From Sphaerosporella brunnea (Eukaryota > Ascomycota > Pezizomycetes > Pezizales > Pyronemataceae), in contig VXIS01000006.1 of the NCBI GenBank assembly GCA_008704415.1, forward strand, positions 124,001 to 188,000: a DNA stretch of 64,000 bases, written 5' to 3'. How positions within the stretch are numbered: position 1 is the stretch's first letter; each line of letters begins with the position of its first letter. The position numbers and the translations under genes are program-made. Under the pieces are notes generated by a model that was not told where the DNA came from, searched no databases, and was given only the letters and a program-made list of their open reading frames with translations. Positions 1 to 11,185 of this stretch are shown piece by piece.

Positions 1-1180
1 AAAGGCTGTCTTTTCGATATCGTCTGGGTGCATTCGGTGTTGGTGATAACTGCTAAAGAAATCAATCTTTGAAAAGAAATGTGATCCTTGAAGCTTGTTA
101 AGGAGGTCTTCCGGTAAGGGCAGTGGGAATCGATCTTTGACTGTGATGCGGTTGAGAAAACGGTAGTCGTAGACCATTCGTAGTTTGGGCTTGCCAGTTT
201 TTGGATCAACTGAGCCCGGTTTAGGTACAAAGATTGCTGGAGCGGCGTAAGGTGATTTGGATCTTCGTATTGCACGCCTATCACGCAGGGCAAGAATCTG
301 CTGTTGATATTCCTCAAGCTCCGCTGGTGTCATTTGATAGGGGGATCGATGTGTTTGTTGGGCGCCGGGAATCAAACGTATCCGGAATCCTCCACTTTTC
401 TGTGCAGGTGGCAGTCCGGACAGCTGCTGAAATAGGTCCGGATATTCTGTGCGGATCCTGTTTTCAAATTCATTTAGATCAGGTGATGTCTCTGTCTGTA
501 ACAGTTCCGTCCAGATGGCTGCACAGTCAGATTGGAATTCGTGTTCGCTGACAATCTCCCCCACCAACACCTCCATATCATCTTCAGGGTTGGTGTCCAA
601 GCTGATCTGCTTGAGGATTGGTTTTCGATTGATCCTACTTTCTGCATATTGCTCCGCATCGGCTGCAGTTAATCCTGGAATTATGGTCTTTCCCTTTCCT
701 CCCTTGGGACCGATCCGTAGGTGTTTCTTTTGGTAATTGACGTTGTGCGCCACTTCTTCCATCCAGTCCATCCCCAGGATAATATCATACTTTGCTAAAG
801 GGTAAATAGTGAACCATCCTCTATAGAAGTAATCTTCACCCTTGGCTGCTTGTATTCGGATGGATAGTTGTGCTTGTTTCAAAGGCATACGTTCCACTCG
901 GCCCGCGGTCGTGACCTTCATTGTCCCACAGTGTCGTGTCTTAATTTTGGTTGTACAATTGGTCAGAACGTTCTCGCTGACAAACCTATTTGATGCTCCG
1001 CAGTCGTACAAACTGAGAGCGGTTCGAGATGAGCGGTTCATGTCAATCAGAAAACGTAGTAGATTACGTGAAGAACAAGATTCAGTCCCATTACTGCAAA
1101 CACCCAATGCCACATTTATCTGATTACGTTTCTTGCGCCGGGATACTGTACGCTCAGCAGCATCCCTTATGCTTTTCCCG
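1..1180 (-). CDS. Ty3-type Pol (protease + RT start), partial, element I
   Basis: This is the Pol frame of a minus-strand Ty3-type LTR retrotransposon and it runs off the left edge of the window. Reading leftwards, a retropepsin-like domain carries LYDCGA (catalytic Asp codon at 1003-1005) and later ILGMDWM near 770-790. A linker follows, then the fingers and palm of reverse transcriptase with FVPKPGS, KLRMVYDYRFLN and KIDFFSSYHQHRM, the last containing the first catalytic Asp. I read no stop codon between about 1180 and 1. The frame is -1 relative to gag and overlaps the gag end, so it is probably made by ribosomal frameshifting. RNase H, integrase and the 3' LTR would lie outside the window. 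The family assignment is secure; whether the element is active is unlikely because gag is broken. Confidence 0.9.
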
Positions 1181-2735
1181 ACTTCTTTGACTCGTTGTCA
1201 CTCTCCGATTCACTGGTATCAACCTCTTCCACCTTCTGTTCCGGATTCCCTTCGGTGACGTTGAGCTGCTTCCCAAAGCGCGAGGCACCGGACCCACGCG
1301 CACCACGCTTACGCTTATCCTTCTGCTCGCTCTTCTTGTACTTGCACTCCCAACTCATGTGTCCATTGGCGTAACACACAGCGCACTGTTCGGAGCCCAG
1401 GCGGCCGCCTGGTCCAAGTCCCTTTCCGCCCGGTATGACTGAGGAAAAGTCAACCTTTACCGTGGCCTGAGGTTTCCTTCCATCGCGTGTCTTCCAGTTC
1501 TTGTTAGTCACGTACATAGCGGAAATCTCCGTCGCTTTGTCCCTTGGGGCCTCCTTGCGATCCAACTTTGCAGTGTACTGCATCGCATTTTCCAAGGTTG
1601 CACCTATACCCATGTCTTGGTGTAGTTCAACATAGGCGGTGAGGTGTTCATCGGCTTTGGTGTTGCCCCGGACCTTTTGCATGTACGCCTGTAAGGTCTG
1701 AGTAGGGTTGAGAGCGTGTACAGAAATGAGATCAAGCTGCTGCCGAAGCTGTCGGAATTCCTCGTTGAAAGTCGCGACATGTCCATTTGGGGCGAGTCTC
1801 AGTGTGGTCCACTTAGCCACCAATTCTCGAACCGTGTTCAACGGGGTGAATTCTGCGCGCAGGTCGCGTACAAAGTCCTCCCATGTTGGGGACTTTACGT
1901 TTGACGGGTACTTTGCATCAGCCCTTCTTCCAGCTGCACCACGTAGTTAGCCAATTGCGTAAGTACTCCAATCATTTGAGTCAGGCTGGCCATCCCTTAA
2001 CCATCCAATCTCCTGGCATCTAATCAAAAATGCCCGCTTTGTATCGCTAAGGAAGTCGATTATCATCTGAGCGTCACGGGTACCATCGAAGGTTGGTAGC
2101 CGGCGGTTATCAATGTGGAATGAGAGGGTATTTGATCCATTTGTTGGTGAAGAACGTGATGGGTCTGTAGTCCCGAGGTTCAAGGTAGCTTGTACAACCG
2201 CTGCATGCGCTGCAGACAGTGCAACGTCTCGTTCGTGAACTGTACGGCGTAGCTCCAGAACCTCTGCCAGAAGCTGTTCAATCTCGTGCTGTGGTGTCGG
2301 TTCCGGAGTGGTATGGGGCACCACCTTCTCCGCTAACAGTACTTTCAGCTCAGCAATCTCGTCCTGGAACTTCTTTCTGTCTGCCCTCTTCTCGTCTCGC
2401 AGTATTGTATACTGCTCCTGAAGGACGTTGTGTTTCTGAATCACGATGTCCAGCTCTTCATTCAGCTCATCGTGGTTTTCCATGTACTCGTCCTCGAGCG
2501 CGGTCATATATCGGTATGTTTGTCCATCGTACTCGTTAGGACCTTTCTCAATCAAAAAGTTTCTGTATTCCTTGAATTCCGGCGTTCTCGATTCCGGGGT
2601 TCGAGGGTTGCTGAACTGTTGAGGTGTGCCAGAAAACGCATCGTCGACCCACCAGACCGAGGATTCAGGTGGGTTGGTCTCTAATGTTGAGCGCCGGTCG
2701 CTCTTCTGCTGATAAGGGGACGTCGCTGTCGGCAT
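1167..2735 (-). pseudogene. Ty3-type gag with one in-frame nonsense codon, element I
   Basis: Gag of element I: structural protein that would build the virus-like particle. The frame starts at ATG 2735 and ends at TAA 1167-1169, but an in-frame TAA at 1947-1949 splits it into a 262-codon N-terminal part and the C-terminal part. The reading continues sensibly across the stop (a W-rich capsid-like segment, then the basic C terminus), so this looks like a single CAA-to-TAA type mutation and not a frameshift. The N-terminal half has a long charged coiled-coil region; the C-terminal half has a CX2CX4HX4C zinc knuckle (CAVCYANGHMSWEC, 1344-1385) followed by a basic tail. This is a recently disabled copy. 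Confidence 0.88.
1173..1179 (-). promoter_or_regulatory. Predicted -1 ribosomal frameshift site (G GGA AAA)
   Basis: On the minus strand the gag codons read TCG GGA AAA GCA TAA, so the heptamer G GGA AAA sits in the right register for X XXY YYZ simultaneous slippage, just before the gag stop. Slipping back one base gives GGG AAA AGC ATA AGG and continues directly into the open Pol frame. Position, register and the frame of Pol all agree; a downstream stimulatory structure was not worked out. Confidence 0.7.
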
Positions 2736-2851
2736 CGTTGTGTGTCTTGTCGTGGAGCGTCAAGCGCCGGTCGTGCGGACGTCGCTGCTTGCTCTGTTGG
2801 GGGTCTTGTCGTTGAGCGTCGCTGCTTGCTCTTGTCGGTCGCTGGTCTCAA

Positions 2852-2867
2852 CTTCGTGCTGCTACCA
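2852..2867 (-). other. Primer binding site, initiator-Met tRNA type (element I)
   Basis: The minus strand reads TGGTAGCAGCACGAAG about 120 bp upstream of the gag ATG. TGGTAGC matches the 3' end of eukaryotic initiator methionine tRNA, the usual primer of Ty-type elements. Two bases upstream lies a CTACAACA end typical of a 5' LTR (LTR lower boundary 2870). Confidence 0.65.
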
Positions 2868-2869
2868 AC

Positions 2870-3100
2870 TGTTGTAGTTCAATTATTGTCTAAGGAAGAG
2901 AGCGAGACGAAGCGTCCCACCCAAGTTATCTACATAGACGGTGGCCACGTGATGACCGAACCCTTCAATGTCTGAACCCAGTATCTTCCTACACCCGGGT
3001 CGAGGGTTTCTTTGCGGCGAGGGGTAGGCGTAAAAGATGTGCAGAGCTTCATCACATTCACCGGCTTAAATTATTGTCGAGGATGTGGATTGGTGATGAT
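2870..3100 (-). repeat. Putative 5' LTR or LTR remnant of element I
   Basis: Sequence between the CTACAACA end at 2870 and the start of the DIRS-like fragment near 3100. The upper boundary is uncertain: I do not see a TGTTGTAG start matching the CTACAACA end, so the LTR may be truncated or simply imperfect. A short segment (GACAATAATT) occurs twice inside it. The partner 3' LTR is outside the window. Confidence 0.35.
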
Positions 3101-3580
3101 AGTGTTGGAATTACCTTCTGGGGGTGCAGTACCGGGAGAGGCATCTGGGGCAAGGGGTCTTCATAAGCAGGTCCCGAATGCCATCGGTCCCGAGCGTCGT
3201 GATGACGGCCTGCAATTTTGAGCCGATGGCAGCGGCGGTTGTACCGAGGGTGACGATGGGTCCGATGGCACCAGTGGCCGAAGAAGAGCCCTGAGAAATC
3301 GGTTGAGTGCTAGCGGAGGCTGTAGGGTTGGTGTCCCCAACAGGGGTCGCGCGAGTACTGGTGCGGGTGTTGTGAGGACCAGAAGACATCTTGGCGATAG
3401 CCGTCAAAAATCGGTAAAGGAGAAAACTTGGTTGTTGTGGTGGTGGAGTGCTGGAGTGAGCAAGCGAAACGAGAATGGCGTGTGGTGAGGACCAGAAGGG
3501 GGCAGCATTGGCCGGACCCTTAAGTTCCTGTGCCGGCCGGCCGGGCGTAGCCAACGTGGCCCCTGAGACGGAAGCTGGCC
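3100..3580 (-). mobile_element. 5' fragment of a DIRS-order retrotransposon (leader + Gag start)
   Basis: The minus-strand leader contains GCACAGGAACTTAAG, a nearby CCGGCCGGC stretch and CCTCACCACAC. The same sequence types occur, in the same order, directly upstream of gag in the element at 7.78 kb. An ATG near 3390 opens a Thr/Ser/Ala-rich protein starting MSSGPHNTRTSTRAT, comparable to the MSAPTTRQTRSTRST start of the other copy. The frame stops at 3111 and the rest of the element is absent, apparently cut by the neighbouring Ty3 element. It is a second, diverged member of the same family. Confidence 0.6.
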
Positions 3581-3619
3581 CGCCAGTGCAGCTCCGGGTG
3601 CTCGCCAGCATGACCTGCT

Positions 3620-6600
3620 TCACGGACTTGGTTTGTCGAATCGACTCCTTGTGCGTACGTTTGGGCTGACGCCGGCTTTAGAACAATCAACCGGGCAGAA
3701 TCAAAAGCGGGCGAGCTTTGCAAACTCTCAAGTCCATGGCCGCTTTCAGCACCTGCCGGTGGAAGGCTTCGGCGCCATGCAAGAATTTTGGATAATGGCG
3801 TTGGGGTAAAATGCCAGTGGGTTGTTTAGACGAGGCCTTGCACACCGGGGAGTTTTGCGCTTCATACAATCCCCGCCATGGCTGCTTGGTCAGTGATGGG
3901 GGATATTCCCTCATCGTTTCTGATCAACAAGGATCGCACGCTTTCCCAGTGGTACATACACCATCACATACCATTTCATTGCAGCTATTGAGCGCATTAA
4001 ATCTTGGGCAACGTGCGGAGCGGGGCTTGCAAATCCAGCAGGTTGAGCGTATGCTGAATCCTTTGGAACATCTGGCGGTGGAGGTGGACGCCTAGGGGCT
4101 TTGACGGTTTGTCCTGCATTCCCTTGAGTATTTCAATGCCAGCCTCGGCTTGCACTCGCCGAGAGGCACCTCGGTCTGTTGAATAAACGTCGGATCTAAA
4201 CGGTGGCAATGCTCAAAGCCAGTTTCAATCAAAAGGGCTGAGACCTTGTCGAAAGCCGGACAGCCTGGACCTTTGACGGCCCTGGTTATAGGGGGTGTGA
4301 AGTTATTGCTCGACGGGGATGGCTGTGCGGAGTACGACCAACTGCCGTACACATCGGCGTGCAGGGACTGAGCTGGCCAAGGTGTGTTTCGGATCACCGC
4401 TCGTTGAGTGCAGTTTCCAATCTTGATCGCCCGGTACATGTACTGGCAACGCGGCGTGTTCCTAGATCTGGATGTGGTCATCGAAAAGAATGTCTTCAGT
4501 TGCAAAACTACAAATGTCCTGTGCTGCTTGCGACTGCATATCCGTTTTCGGCCCGCAGTTTGTGTTGTTTGCCAGCGCACTGGGGAGCTTTAGACGGGGT
4601 CCCTTGGAGGTTGACAATCTCATGTTGAAGACATCAGGCACCTGTGAGAGTCAATTGATTGAAAGGTGAGAAGGTTGGCTCCGATTTCTGCACATATGTT
4701 CTGCACATATGAGGTAGAAACGGGCGCAAGCTCCAAACTGCAATCTTACAATCTACTAACTTAACTCCAGACATGCGTTGATGCACGGATTGACCCTCTT
4801 TTACCCAACACCCCAGACGTCGACGTGTTGACAAACTTGACAGTCGCTCGTCATTGTTTACAGGCCTTCCCGTATGGTTGTCATGAACATCAGTGCATTT
4901 CCAACGCTGACGCTCGACATCCCACGCATGCGGGACTGTGTCTGCCGCAGAGCAAACTTTCGGATGAGCCGGAATATCGCTGCGGCATATGGGGCATGCC
5001 GGAACTGAGACTCGGCATCCGCCCAGGAGGTGGTTGCGAAAGTGTGCGCCGAAAGCAGTAGCCCGCTCGAGCAAGTGCACGGAGAACTACTCTTTGCCGG
5101 GTAGTTTCTCTGCGAAGGTGATGGAATCGCCGTCGTCCGAGGTCTTGTGCAAACGGCGTCCCACGGTTAGCAGTTGTCCGATGTCAATGGTGGCATTGTG
5201 CCGAGCCACGCCCGTGTTGGCAGAGTACGCACGCATGTCGGGCATAACGAGCCATACTAGTGGTCAGCAGAGTATTCCGAATATGGGAGGCTTCATATCA
5301 TCCCGACTCAATCATTCTGCAGTTGCGGTGCATGATGCGCAGCCTGGCGAGTGTTGCAAGCCGGGTCTCTCGGCTGCACTGGAAGCAGAACGACTGAAGG
5401 CGGTGTTTCGCGAGCCGCGGCCATATGGCAGTGGTTCATCACGCTCATGCTACTTCATCAGAATGCGTTGTGAGTGAACGCCCAATCCGCGAACGACTGA
5501 CAAACTGCGTCCTTCCCATGGGCTTGTGGCCATCCCCGAGGACAAGGTGGAGCCGAGGCCTGATCAGAGTGCTCTGAAAGTTTGCTGGCGTGACTGAAAC
5601 GGCTGATGTGACCTCCAGAAACCAGGCTGGGGAGAGGCATTCCTCAAGAAGCACACCTGGCTTATTTCCCGCGATAATTGGGCCGGCGTCGTGCGCTGTG
5701 CAATAGTGGATACCGCCCAGGTTATACGCAGGGAGATGGGGGGTGCCGTGCAGGACGACGCATAGATGTGTGTAGCCCGGGTTGCACAGCGTCACCATAT
5801 CACCGACGGAGAGGGTGAAACGGATGTGCGAGCAGATGAGTGTTTCCTGCGGCCGAAGCGTGATCTCTTGCGGTTCTGCGATGTCGTGATATGTAGCTCC
5901 GCGTCGATAACCGTTTCTGGCCACGGCTATGGATGTGTGAATATTACCCCACCTTCCCACCGGGTACCCCTGGCTCAATTGGCAGGGGGCGAGTGTGATT
6001 TCCTGTCGAGACTACCAGCAGATACATTTGCTGTTTCTCAAACACCGCGTGCCACCCATCGCAAACATAGCTCGCTCCCAGTGGCCGCCTGTGGTGCTTT
6101 TTTTGTCTAGAATAGCATTCCTGCCTACGTGTCAGGACCCTTCCTGTCTGAAACGACTGGTAGCGGGCCCCACTGCCTCTTGGAGAGTCAGTTGTGCAGG
6201 ATCAAACACATAGACAGAAGCAATAGATGCAGATGAACGCCGGTCTCGCCACATCCCGAAATGACCCAGCCAATCCCGCGATGCATGAGTGTTGTTGGCT
6301 CGTAGCACGGATCCGTCGCCGGAGATTGTCGAATCACCGATGCAGGCACCGCGTCGATCTGACATAGTCCCTAGTTAGATACCACGCCGAAGTCGAGCAA
6401 GACATGAAGAGCTCGACGTCGAACGGACGACCTACATAGGCAAACGACGAGTTTTGTCGCTGTGGCCGCTATCTATATTCCCGGAGATCGTGACGTTGAC
6501 TCAGCGCGAGATACCAATACCATCCATCCGTGTACGCGCACCACCGCTGATGCCAAACCTGAATGTGTTGCGAAGTACATGGCGATGCTCTTCCTTATGT

Positions 6601-7770
6601 TGAACGGCCGGCAATACACTACCTGTTGCCGATTGTTGTCGAAGCATTATTCCATCTTCTGACCGACTTCCATGACGCCAACTGACCACCGAAGGAGCTT
6701 TGCCGGCGCGTACGGCGGCGCATCAATCATTGTCCATTGCACATGCCCATGGTAAAGCAGGCATGCCAACACGGCTAGCACCTCCTCGATACATAATACC
6801 GCGACGGGATCGCGGGCTACGCTGCTCACCAAGGCACGCGGCGTCTACCCACCTAGGAGCTCTCTGAGGGCCCCAATAATTTTAACCTCCGTGGTCCTGC
6901 GTACAGAAACGCGGAACGCGCACGCGTGCCACGGCCTATACGCCCTGAATGAGCGAGATGCGGGCCCATACTCATCGATACACAAACTGCCAAATGCCGC
7001 CATGCCGCCCTATTGTCATGAGGGGTGCCAGGCGAGCCTGCGACTATTGACCCTGCCGGCTTGAATCCTACAATGGGCTTTCCTTTTCCTGTGGCCGCCG
7101 CGGCTCGACTGCAACATATTCACGAACGGTCCACCGTAAATGAAGTGTTCGTAAGTCAACCGTGTGGCTACCTGTCACTCGATACTATTCGGTTCTATAG
7201 CAACAACGGGGATGGAAGGACCCACGTCCCGTCATTTGCCTACAGTTCCATAGCGTTTGGTGTCAGGCGATGGCACTACATTCATACAAAGCGGCGTGTC
7301 ACACGAACCACAATAGCACCGGCTTTTACACAAGTTGGCTGAACCTCGCTCACTCCGCTGTTTACTAGAAAAGCGACATAACAACATTCCCCGGCGCTGG
7401 CCCTCATCTAGTGGGAAAGGTAGGTGTCAACAATCCGAAGGGCAAACTCTGGTAGAGGGCAACTCAGTCATCATCGTTATACCGGTAGCAGATGTTGTTC
7501 AGATCGCTCCAGAGGATGCTATTGTGGCGTAGAATGCCTCCAGCTCCGGGCCGGCATCGATGAGAGCCCACTCACACCGAAGCCTACGCTCTTTGCTACT
7601 GAGCTTGTCCACGCCGTCAATATCGGAGAAGATAATCTTTACATTGAGTAACATGCTTTGGGCCATCCCAAAAAACCTCTGCCAGCAAGCGCAAAAGGAA
7701 GGAATCTCAATCTCGTAGTAGATGCGAAGCTGGTCGGCAATATCAATATGTCACGGTGAGCCGTGGGCTA
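3620..7770. other. Unrecognised region, no identifiable gene
   Basis: About 4.1 kb with no recognisable transposon domains and no repeats shared with the rest of the window. The longest open stretches are on the minus strand (5445-5978, 177 codons; 4092-4580, 162 codons; 4634-5080, 148 codons; 6132-6365, 77 codons), none with a motif I can name. The 4634-5080 frame contains CPICRSD, a weak resemblance to half a RING finger that I do not trust. They could be exons of one decayed minus-strand gene or chance frames. Nothing supports a function. Confidence 0.4.
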
Positions 7771-7952
7771 GCAACAGAGACGATGCACCGTGGTGCGGGC
7801 GGTCGGCTCGGCGTCGGTCCCTTGGGGCCGCTCGCCCGGCCGGCGCAGGAACTTAAGGGGGTCAACGCCGCCCTTCTGTTCCTCACCACACACGGCTCTT
7901 GTTCGCTAAATTTTTAAAAAACAAAAACACCTCTCAAAAAACTTTCTTCAAA

Positions 7953-9143
7953 ATGTCCGCCCCTACAACCCGCCAGACTCGGTCAACCCGTTCTACCTCA
8001 GCATCCGATGGCAACACTGGAGCTTCCTCCAGCGCTGCCGCAATCGCCAGCGCCCACCAGCTCTCAACTGAAATGGAGGGTTCTGCCATTCCTCCGACAA
8101 CCAGCGCCACCACCGATAATCCTGCAATGCACAACAATGTTCTGCATGCAGTGCTGGCCGCCTTCAGCCCCGAGGAAAGGGAGAGGGCCCTGGTTCGCCT
8201 TCTAAACCCTGGTGAGCACAGCTTGGCTACGGCTCCCAGTGCCTCGAACCTAGAAGGTAACGCCATACCATCCACCTCTGCCACACATGTCCCACTCTCC
8301 GCCACCTATAATTCCCCCGCTGCCCCCGCCACCCACTACGCCTCCGCCGCCCACATTGCGCCTGCCTTCCAAAGCACTGCCGCTACCACGAACCCCACCA
8401 TTGCCTCCATTCATGAACGCTATCCAGCTATCGACCCCGTATACATCAAGGAGATCCTGGAGAACCGCTTCCAGCCCGAAAATATAATAAAGCTATCTAC
8501 GTCGTTCAGCCCAACCGCTCGACGCCGCGAAACCGTTACCCTCGGCACGATCGTCATCCCTACTGCCGAAAAGGACCGTGATAGTCAGGACTACCGCGGT
8601 GGCCTGCCGTCGCTTATGCAGCCATTCGAAATCTATGGCCAAATTTTATGTCACTTTGCTCCTCTGGGGGCCCGCCTCGAGCTACAGCAGGCATTGGCGG
8701 ACTACCGAGACCTTCTATATACTCTGAATCGCACATGCACCTTCGAAAGCCTCAAGTTCTTTCACTTCACCTTTCACAATACGCGCAGGTCGCTCGGCAT
8801 TTTCGATCCAATTGGCTGGCGTAGCAAAGACACCGCGCTGCAGTTCAATACGCTCACCCGCCGTGAAGACCCTACCATTGCTGCTACACGTGGTTTGAAG
8901 CGTCAGCATGAAACACCAGACAACCGCCGAAGCCCGCTTTCTTCGGGATACGAACGGACCGGGACACCCCAAACAGTATGCTTCGATTTCAATAAAGGGC
9001 AGTGTTCACGCCCCCGCTGCTCTTACAAGCACATCTGCAGGCACTGCTATGGAGCGCACCCCGGCTTAGACCATGATCGCATTGCAAACGCCGAGCCCGA
9101 CCCGAATGCTCTGCCGCTTGGATCTCGCGGAGTTAAACGGTAG
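7953..9143 (+). CDS. Gag-like protein of the DIRS-order element
   Basis: A 396-residue protein beginning MSAPTTRQTR at the first ATG of the frame, 15 bases after an A-rich leader. The N-terminal third is low-complexity Ala/Ser/Thr/Pro. The middle is better folded (around IHERYPAIDPVYIKEILE). The C-terminal part has a CX7CX4CX3H zinc finger (CFDFNKGQCSRPRCSYKH, about 8980-9034) followed by CRHCYGAHPG. This CCCH-plus-CX2C arrangement is typical of Gag from tyrosine-recombinase retroelements and is probably for nucleic-acid binding. It is followed by Pol in another frame. I see no break. Confidence 0.85.
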   Translation: MSAPTTRQTRSTRSTSASDGNTGASSSAAAIASAHQLSTEMEGSAIPPTTSATTDNPAMHNNVLHAVLAAFSPEERERALVRLLNPGEHSLATAPSASNLEGNAIPSTSATHVPLSATYNSPAAPATHYASAAHIAPAFQSTAATTNPTIASIHERYPAIDPVYIKEILENRFQPENIIKLSTSFSPTARRRETVTLGTIVIPTAEKDRDSQDYRGGLPSLMQPFEIYGQILCHFAPLGARLELQQALADYRDLLYTLNRTCTFESLKFFHFTFHNTRRSLGIFDPIGWRSKDTALQFNTLTRREDPTIAATRGLKRQHETPDNRRSPLSSGYERTGTPQTVCFDFNKGQCSRPRCSYKHICRHCYGAHPGLDHDRIANAEPDPNALPLGSRGVKR

Positions 9144-9190
9144 TTGAAGGGCACGGAAAGCATTTAGTTGGGTTAATGCGAGGGCGGTGA

Positions 9191-11185
9191 CTCCCACTGT
9201 TCTGTATTTTAAGTTTAAGCCCTTTTGAACTACCGCACATCTTTGCACTTCTGCTTCGCTGCAAGCGATTATCTACACATGCACTGCTACACACATTCAT
9301 ACTTGTCCAATCGCTGACATTATTACTGCTTCATTCAGCATGCTCTAATTCTTATGCTCATGCCCGGACCGCAGCCTTTTCCTCTGTCTCCGACACGTTC
9401 CCTTACAACCTTATCTACACCGACCCTCCGCTGCCTGTCCGCTTACCAAGCCCACTCCATCCAGCTGGGTGGTCCGACCTACTTTTCCAACACCCGGATC
9501 GCATATTTGTTGATACCCTGCTTCATATCATCCAGTATGGGGCTCGCATTGGATATTGCGGACCCCGCCAGTCCATCATCAGCTCAAACCTTACCTCCGC
9601 CACCGCCGACCCCGCAACTCTATCACTCGACATTGCCAGAGAACGGTCCCATCAGCGTATCATGCAGGTACCCGCGCCTCACTCAAGCTCAGCGCCAGAT
9701 TCAGACCCAGCTATATGCTTCATCTGCTCCCCATTGGGCCTGGTCCCTAAGGGAAGTGGGGGTTGGCGACGAATTCACCACCTTTCTTATCCTCGCGGCA
9801 ATTCAGTGAATGACCACATCCCCGCCGAATGGGGTACCCTCGAGTACGCAACTGTTGATGAAGCAATTGCCCTTATTGCAGTGCAGGGTCCTGGAGCCAT
9901 GCTCGTCAAGCGAGACCTCCAAGATGCTTTTCGCCACATCCCTATTGCCCCTCAGGACTTATGGTTATTGGGCTTTTGCTGGGAAGAAACTTATTGGGTG
10001 GACTGCTTCTTACCATTTGGCTTGCGCACCGCACCATACATCTTTGACCTGTTTGCCAAAGCCCTACATTGGATTCTTAACACCCAAGCAGCCGCGGAGT
10101 TTGAGACCATTCACTATCTTGACGACTTTCTCGGCGTCGGTCCCACAAGTGCGGCGGCAGCGTTTACTCAACAGTTTGAGCACATTTGCAATCGCCTCGG
10201 ACTTCGCATCAAGGAAAGCAAAAACATCACAGCTACTGTCGCTGACTTTGGCGGCATAGAGCTCGACACCGTCGCCATGGAAGCTAGGCTCCCACTCGCA
10301 AAACTGCAGAAAGCTATTGAGCTTGTGGAGCACGCGCTCAGGAAAGGAAAGCTCAGCCTTCAGGAACTACAGTCACTTATTGGCTTCCTGTCTTTCTGCT
10401 GCAAGGTTGTCCCGCTAGGCCGCAGCTTCCTTCGACGACTCTACGAGGCGACCAGCAACTATCCTCGGGCAGTGACCAGCACCATTTATCCCCCTTCAGA
10501 AACCGCCACCACCCACTCCCGTTGGGGAACTGGCACCAAGAAACGGCGTCGCCTCACTGCTGATATGAAGGTGGACCTGCGCTGGTGGCAACGCTTCCTA
10601 CCATCGTGGAACGGGATTGCAATTATACACCGTGCCCGCAAAACCCTCCACCTTTGGACCGACGCATCCGGTAATGACGGTCTCGGCGGGTACTATCTCC
10701 CCCCAGTGACTGTTAACCCGCCAGAGAGCCTCGGCGGTGATGGTCATGCCCACACTACCACCGGCCTGCTCAGCAAACTTACATGGTCCTCTGCTTTCTC
10801 AAAACCACACCCTCGCCACCACCGACACAAGCACATCAACTACAAGGAGATGCTTGCCGTCCTCACCGCATTCAGGCTCTGGCTCTCTAAGTTCTCATGC
10901 AAACACATTGCTGTACACACAGACAACACTGCTGTCTATCATGGCCTGCACAAGCGCTCCATTCGGGGGCCTGCCATGGATCCCTTGCGGGAAATCACCT
11001 TGCTAGCGGCCCTACATGACATCACATTTACTGCGCATTGGATACCTACTAAGGATAACCTGCTTGCGGACCTCCTCTCACGACGTCAGTTTGCGAAGAT
11101 CGCTGACATTTGCCCACAGCTTGTACAAAAACCCACCGTGACCCCCCGGAAGACTGGTACTCAGATGTCAACCTCCCCCGCATGA
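9191..11185 (+). CDS. RT-RNase H polyprotein of the DIRS-order element (no in-frame ATG at the start)
   Basis: The frame is open from 9191 to TGA 11183-11185. The first ATG in it is only at 9662, which falls inside the RT region, so translation must begin upstream by splicing, frameshifting or reinitiation. Conserved blocks in order: LLHIIQYGARIGY, SPLGLVPKGSGGWRRIHHLSYP, VKRDLQDAFRHIPI with the first catalytic Asp, the catalytic YLDD at 10115-10126, then RNase H with LWTDASGNDGLGG, HTDNTAVYHGL and a final DNLLADLLSRRQF. All are the expected spacing for DIRS-order RT-RNase H. The stop codon overlaps the start of the recombinase gene (ATGA). The RNase H appears complete. Function: copies element RNA into circular DNA. 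Confidence 0.88.
   Translation, partial: LPLFCILSLSPFELPHIFALLLRCKRLSTHALLHTFILVQSLTLLLLHSACSNSYAHARTAAFSSVSDTFPYNLIYTDPPLPVRLPSPLHPAGWSDLLFQHPDRIFVDTLLHIIQYGARIGYCGPRQSIISSNLTSATADPATLSLDIARERSHQRIMQVPAPHSSSAPDSDPAICFICSPLGLVPKGSGGWRRIHHLSYPRGNSVNDHIPAEWGTLEYATVDEAIALIAVQGPGAMLVKRDLQDAFRHIPIAPQDLWLLGFCWEETYWVDCFLPFGLRTAPYIFDLFAKALHWILNTQAAAEFETIHYLDDFLGVGPTSAAAAFTQQFEHICNRLGLRIKESKNITATVADFGGIELDTVAMEARLPLAKLQKAIELVEHALRKGKLSLQELQSLIGFLSFCCKVVPLGRSFLRRLYEATSNYPRAVTSTIYPPSETATTHSRWGTGTKKRRRLTADMKVDLRWWQRFLPSWNGIAIIHRARKTLHLWTDASGNDGLGGYYLPPVTVNPPESLGGDGHAHTTTGLLSKLTWSSAFSKPHPRHHRHKHINYKEMLAVLTAFRLWLSKFSCKHIAVHTDNTAVYHGLHKRSIRGPAMDPLREITLLAALHDITFTAHWIPTKDNLLADLLSRRQFAKIADICPQLVQKPTVTPRKTGTQMSTSPA

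Noticed and set aside
4634..5080. RING-finger protein on the minus strand
   Set aside because: Only one CPIC-like motif is seen; the remaining Cys/His ligands with proper spacing are absent.
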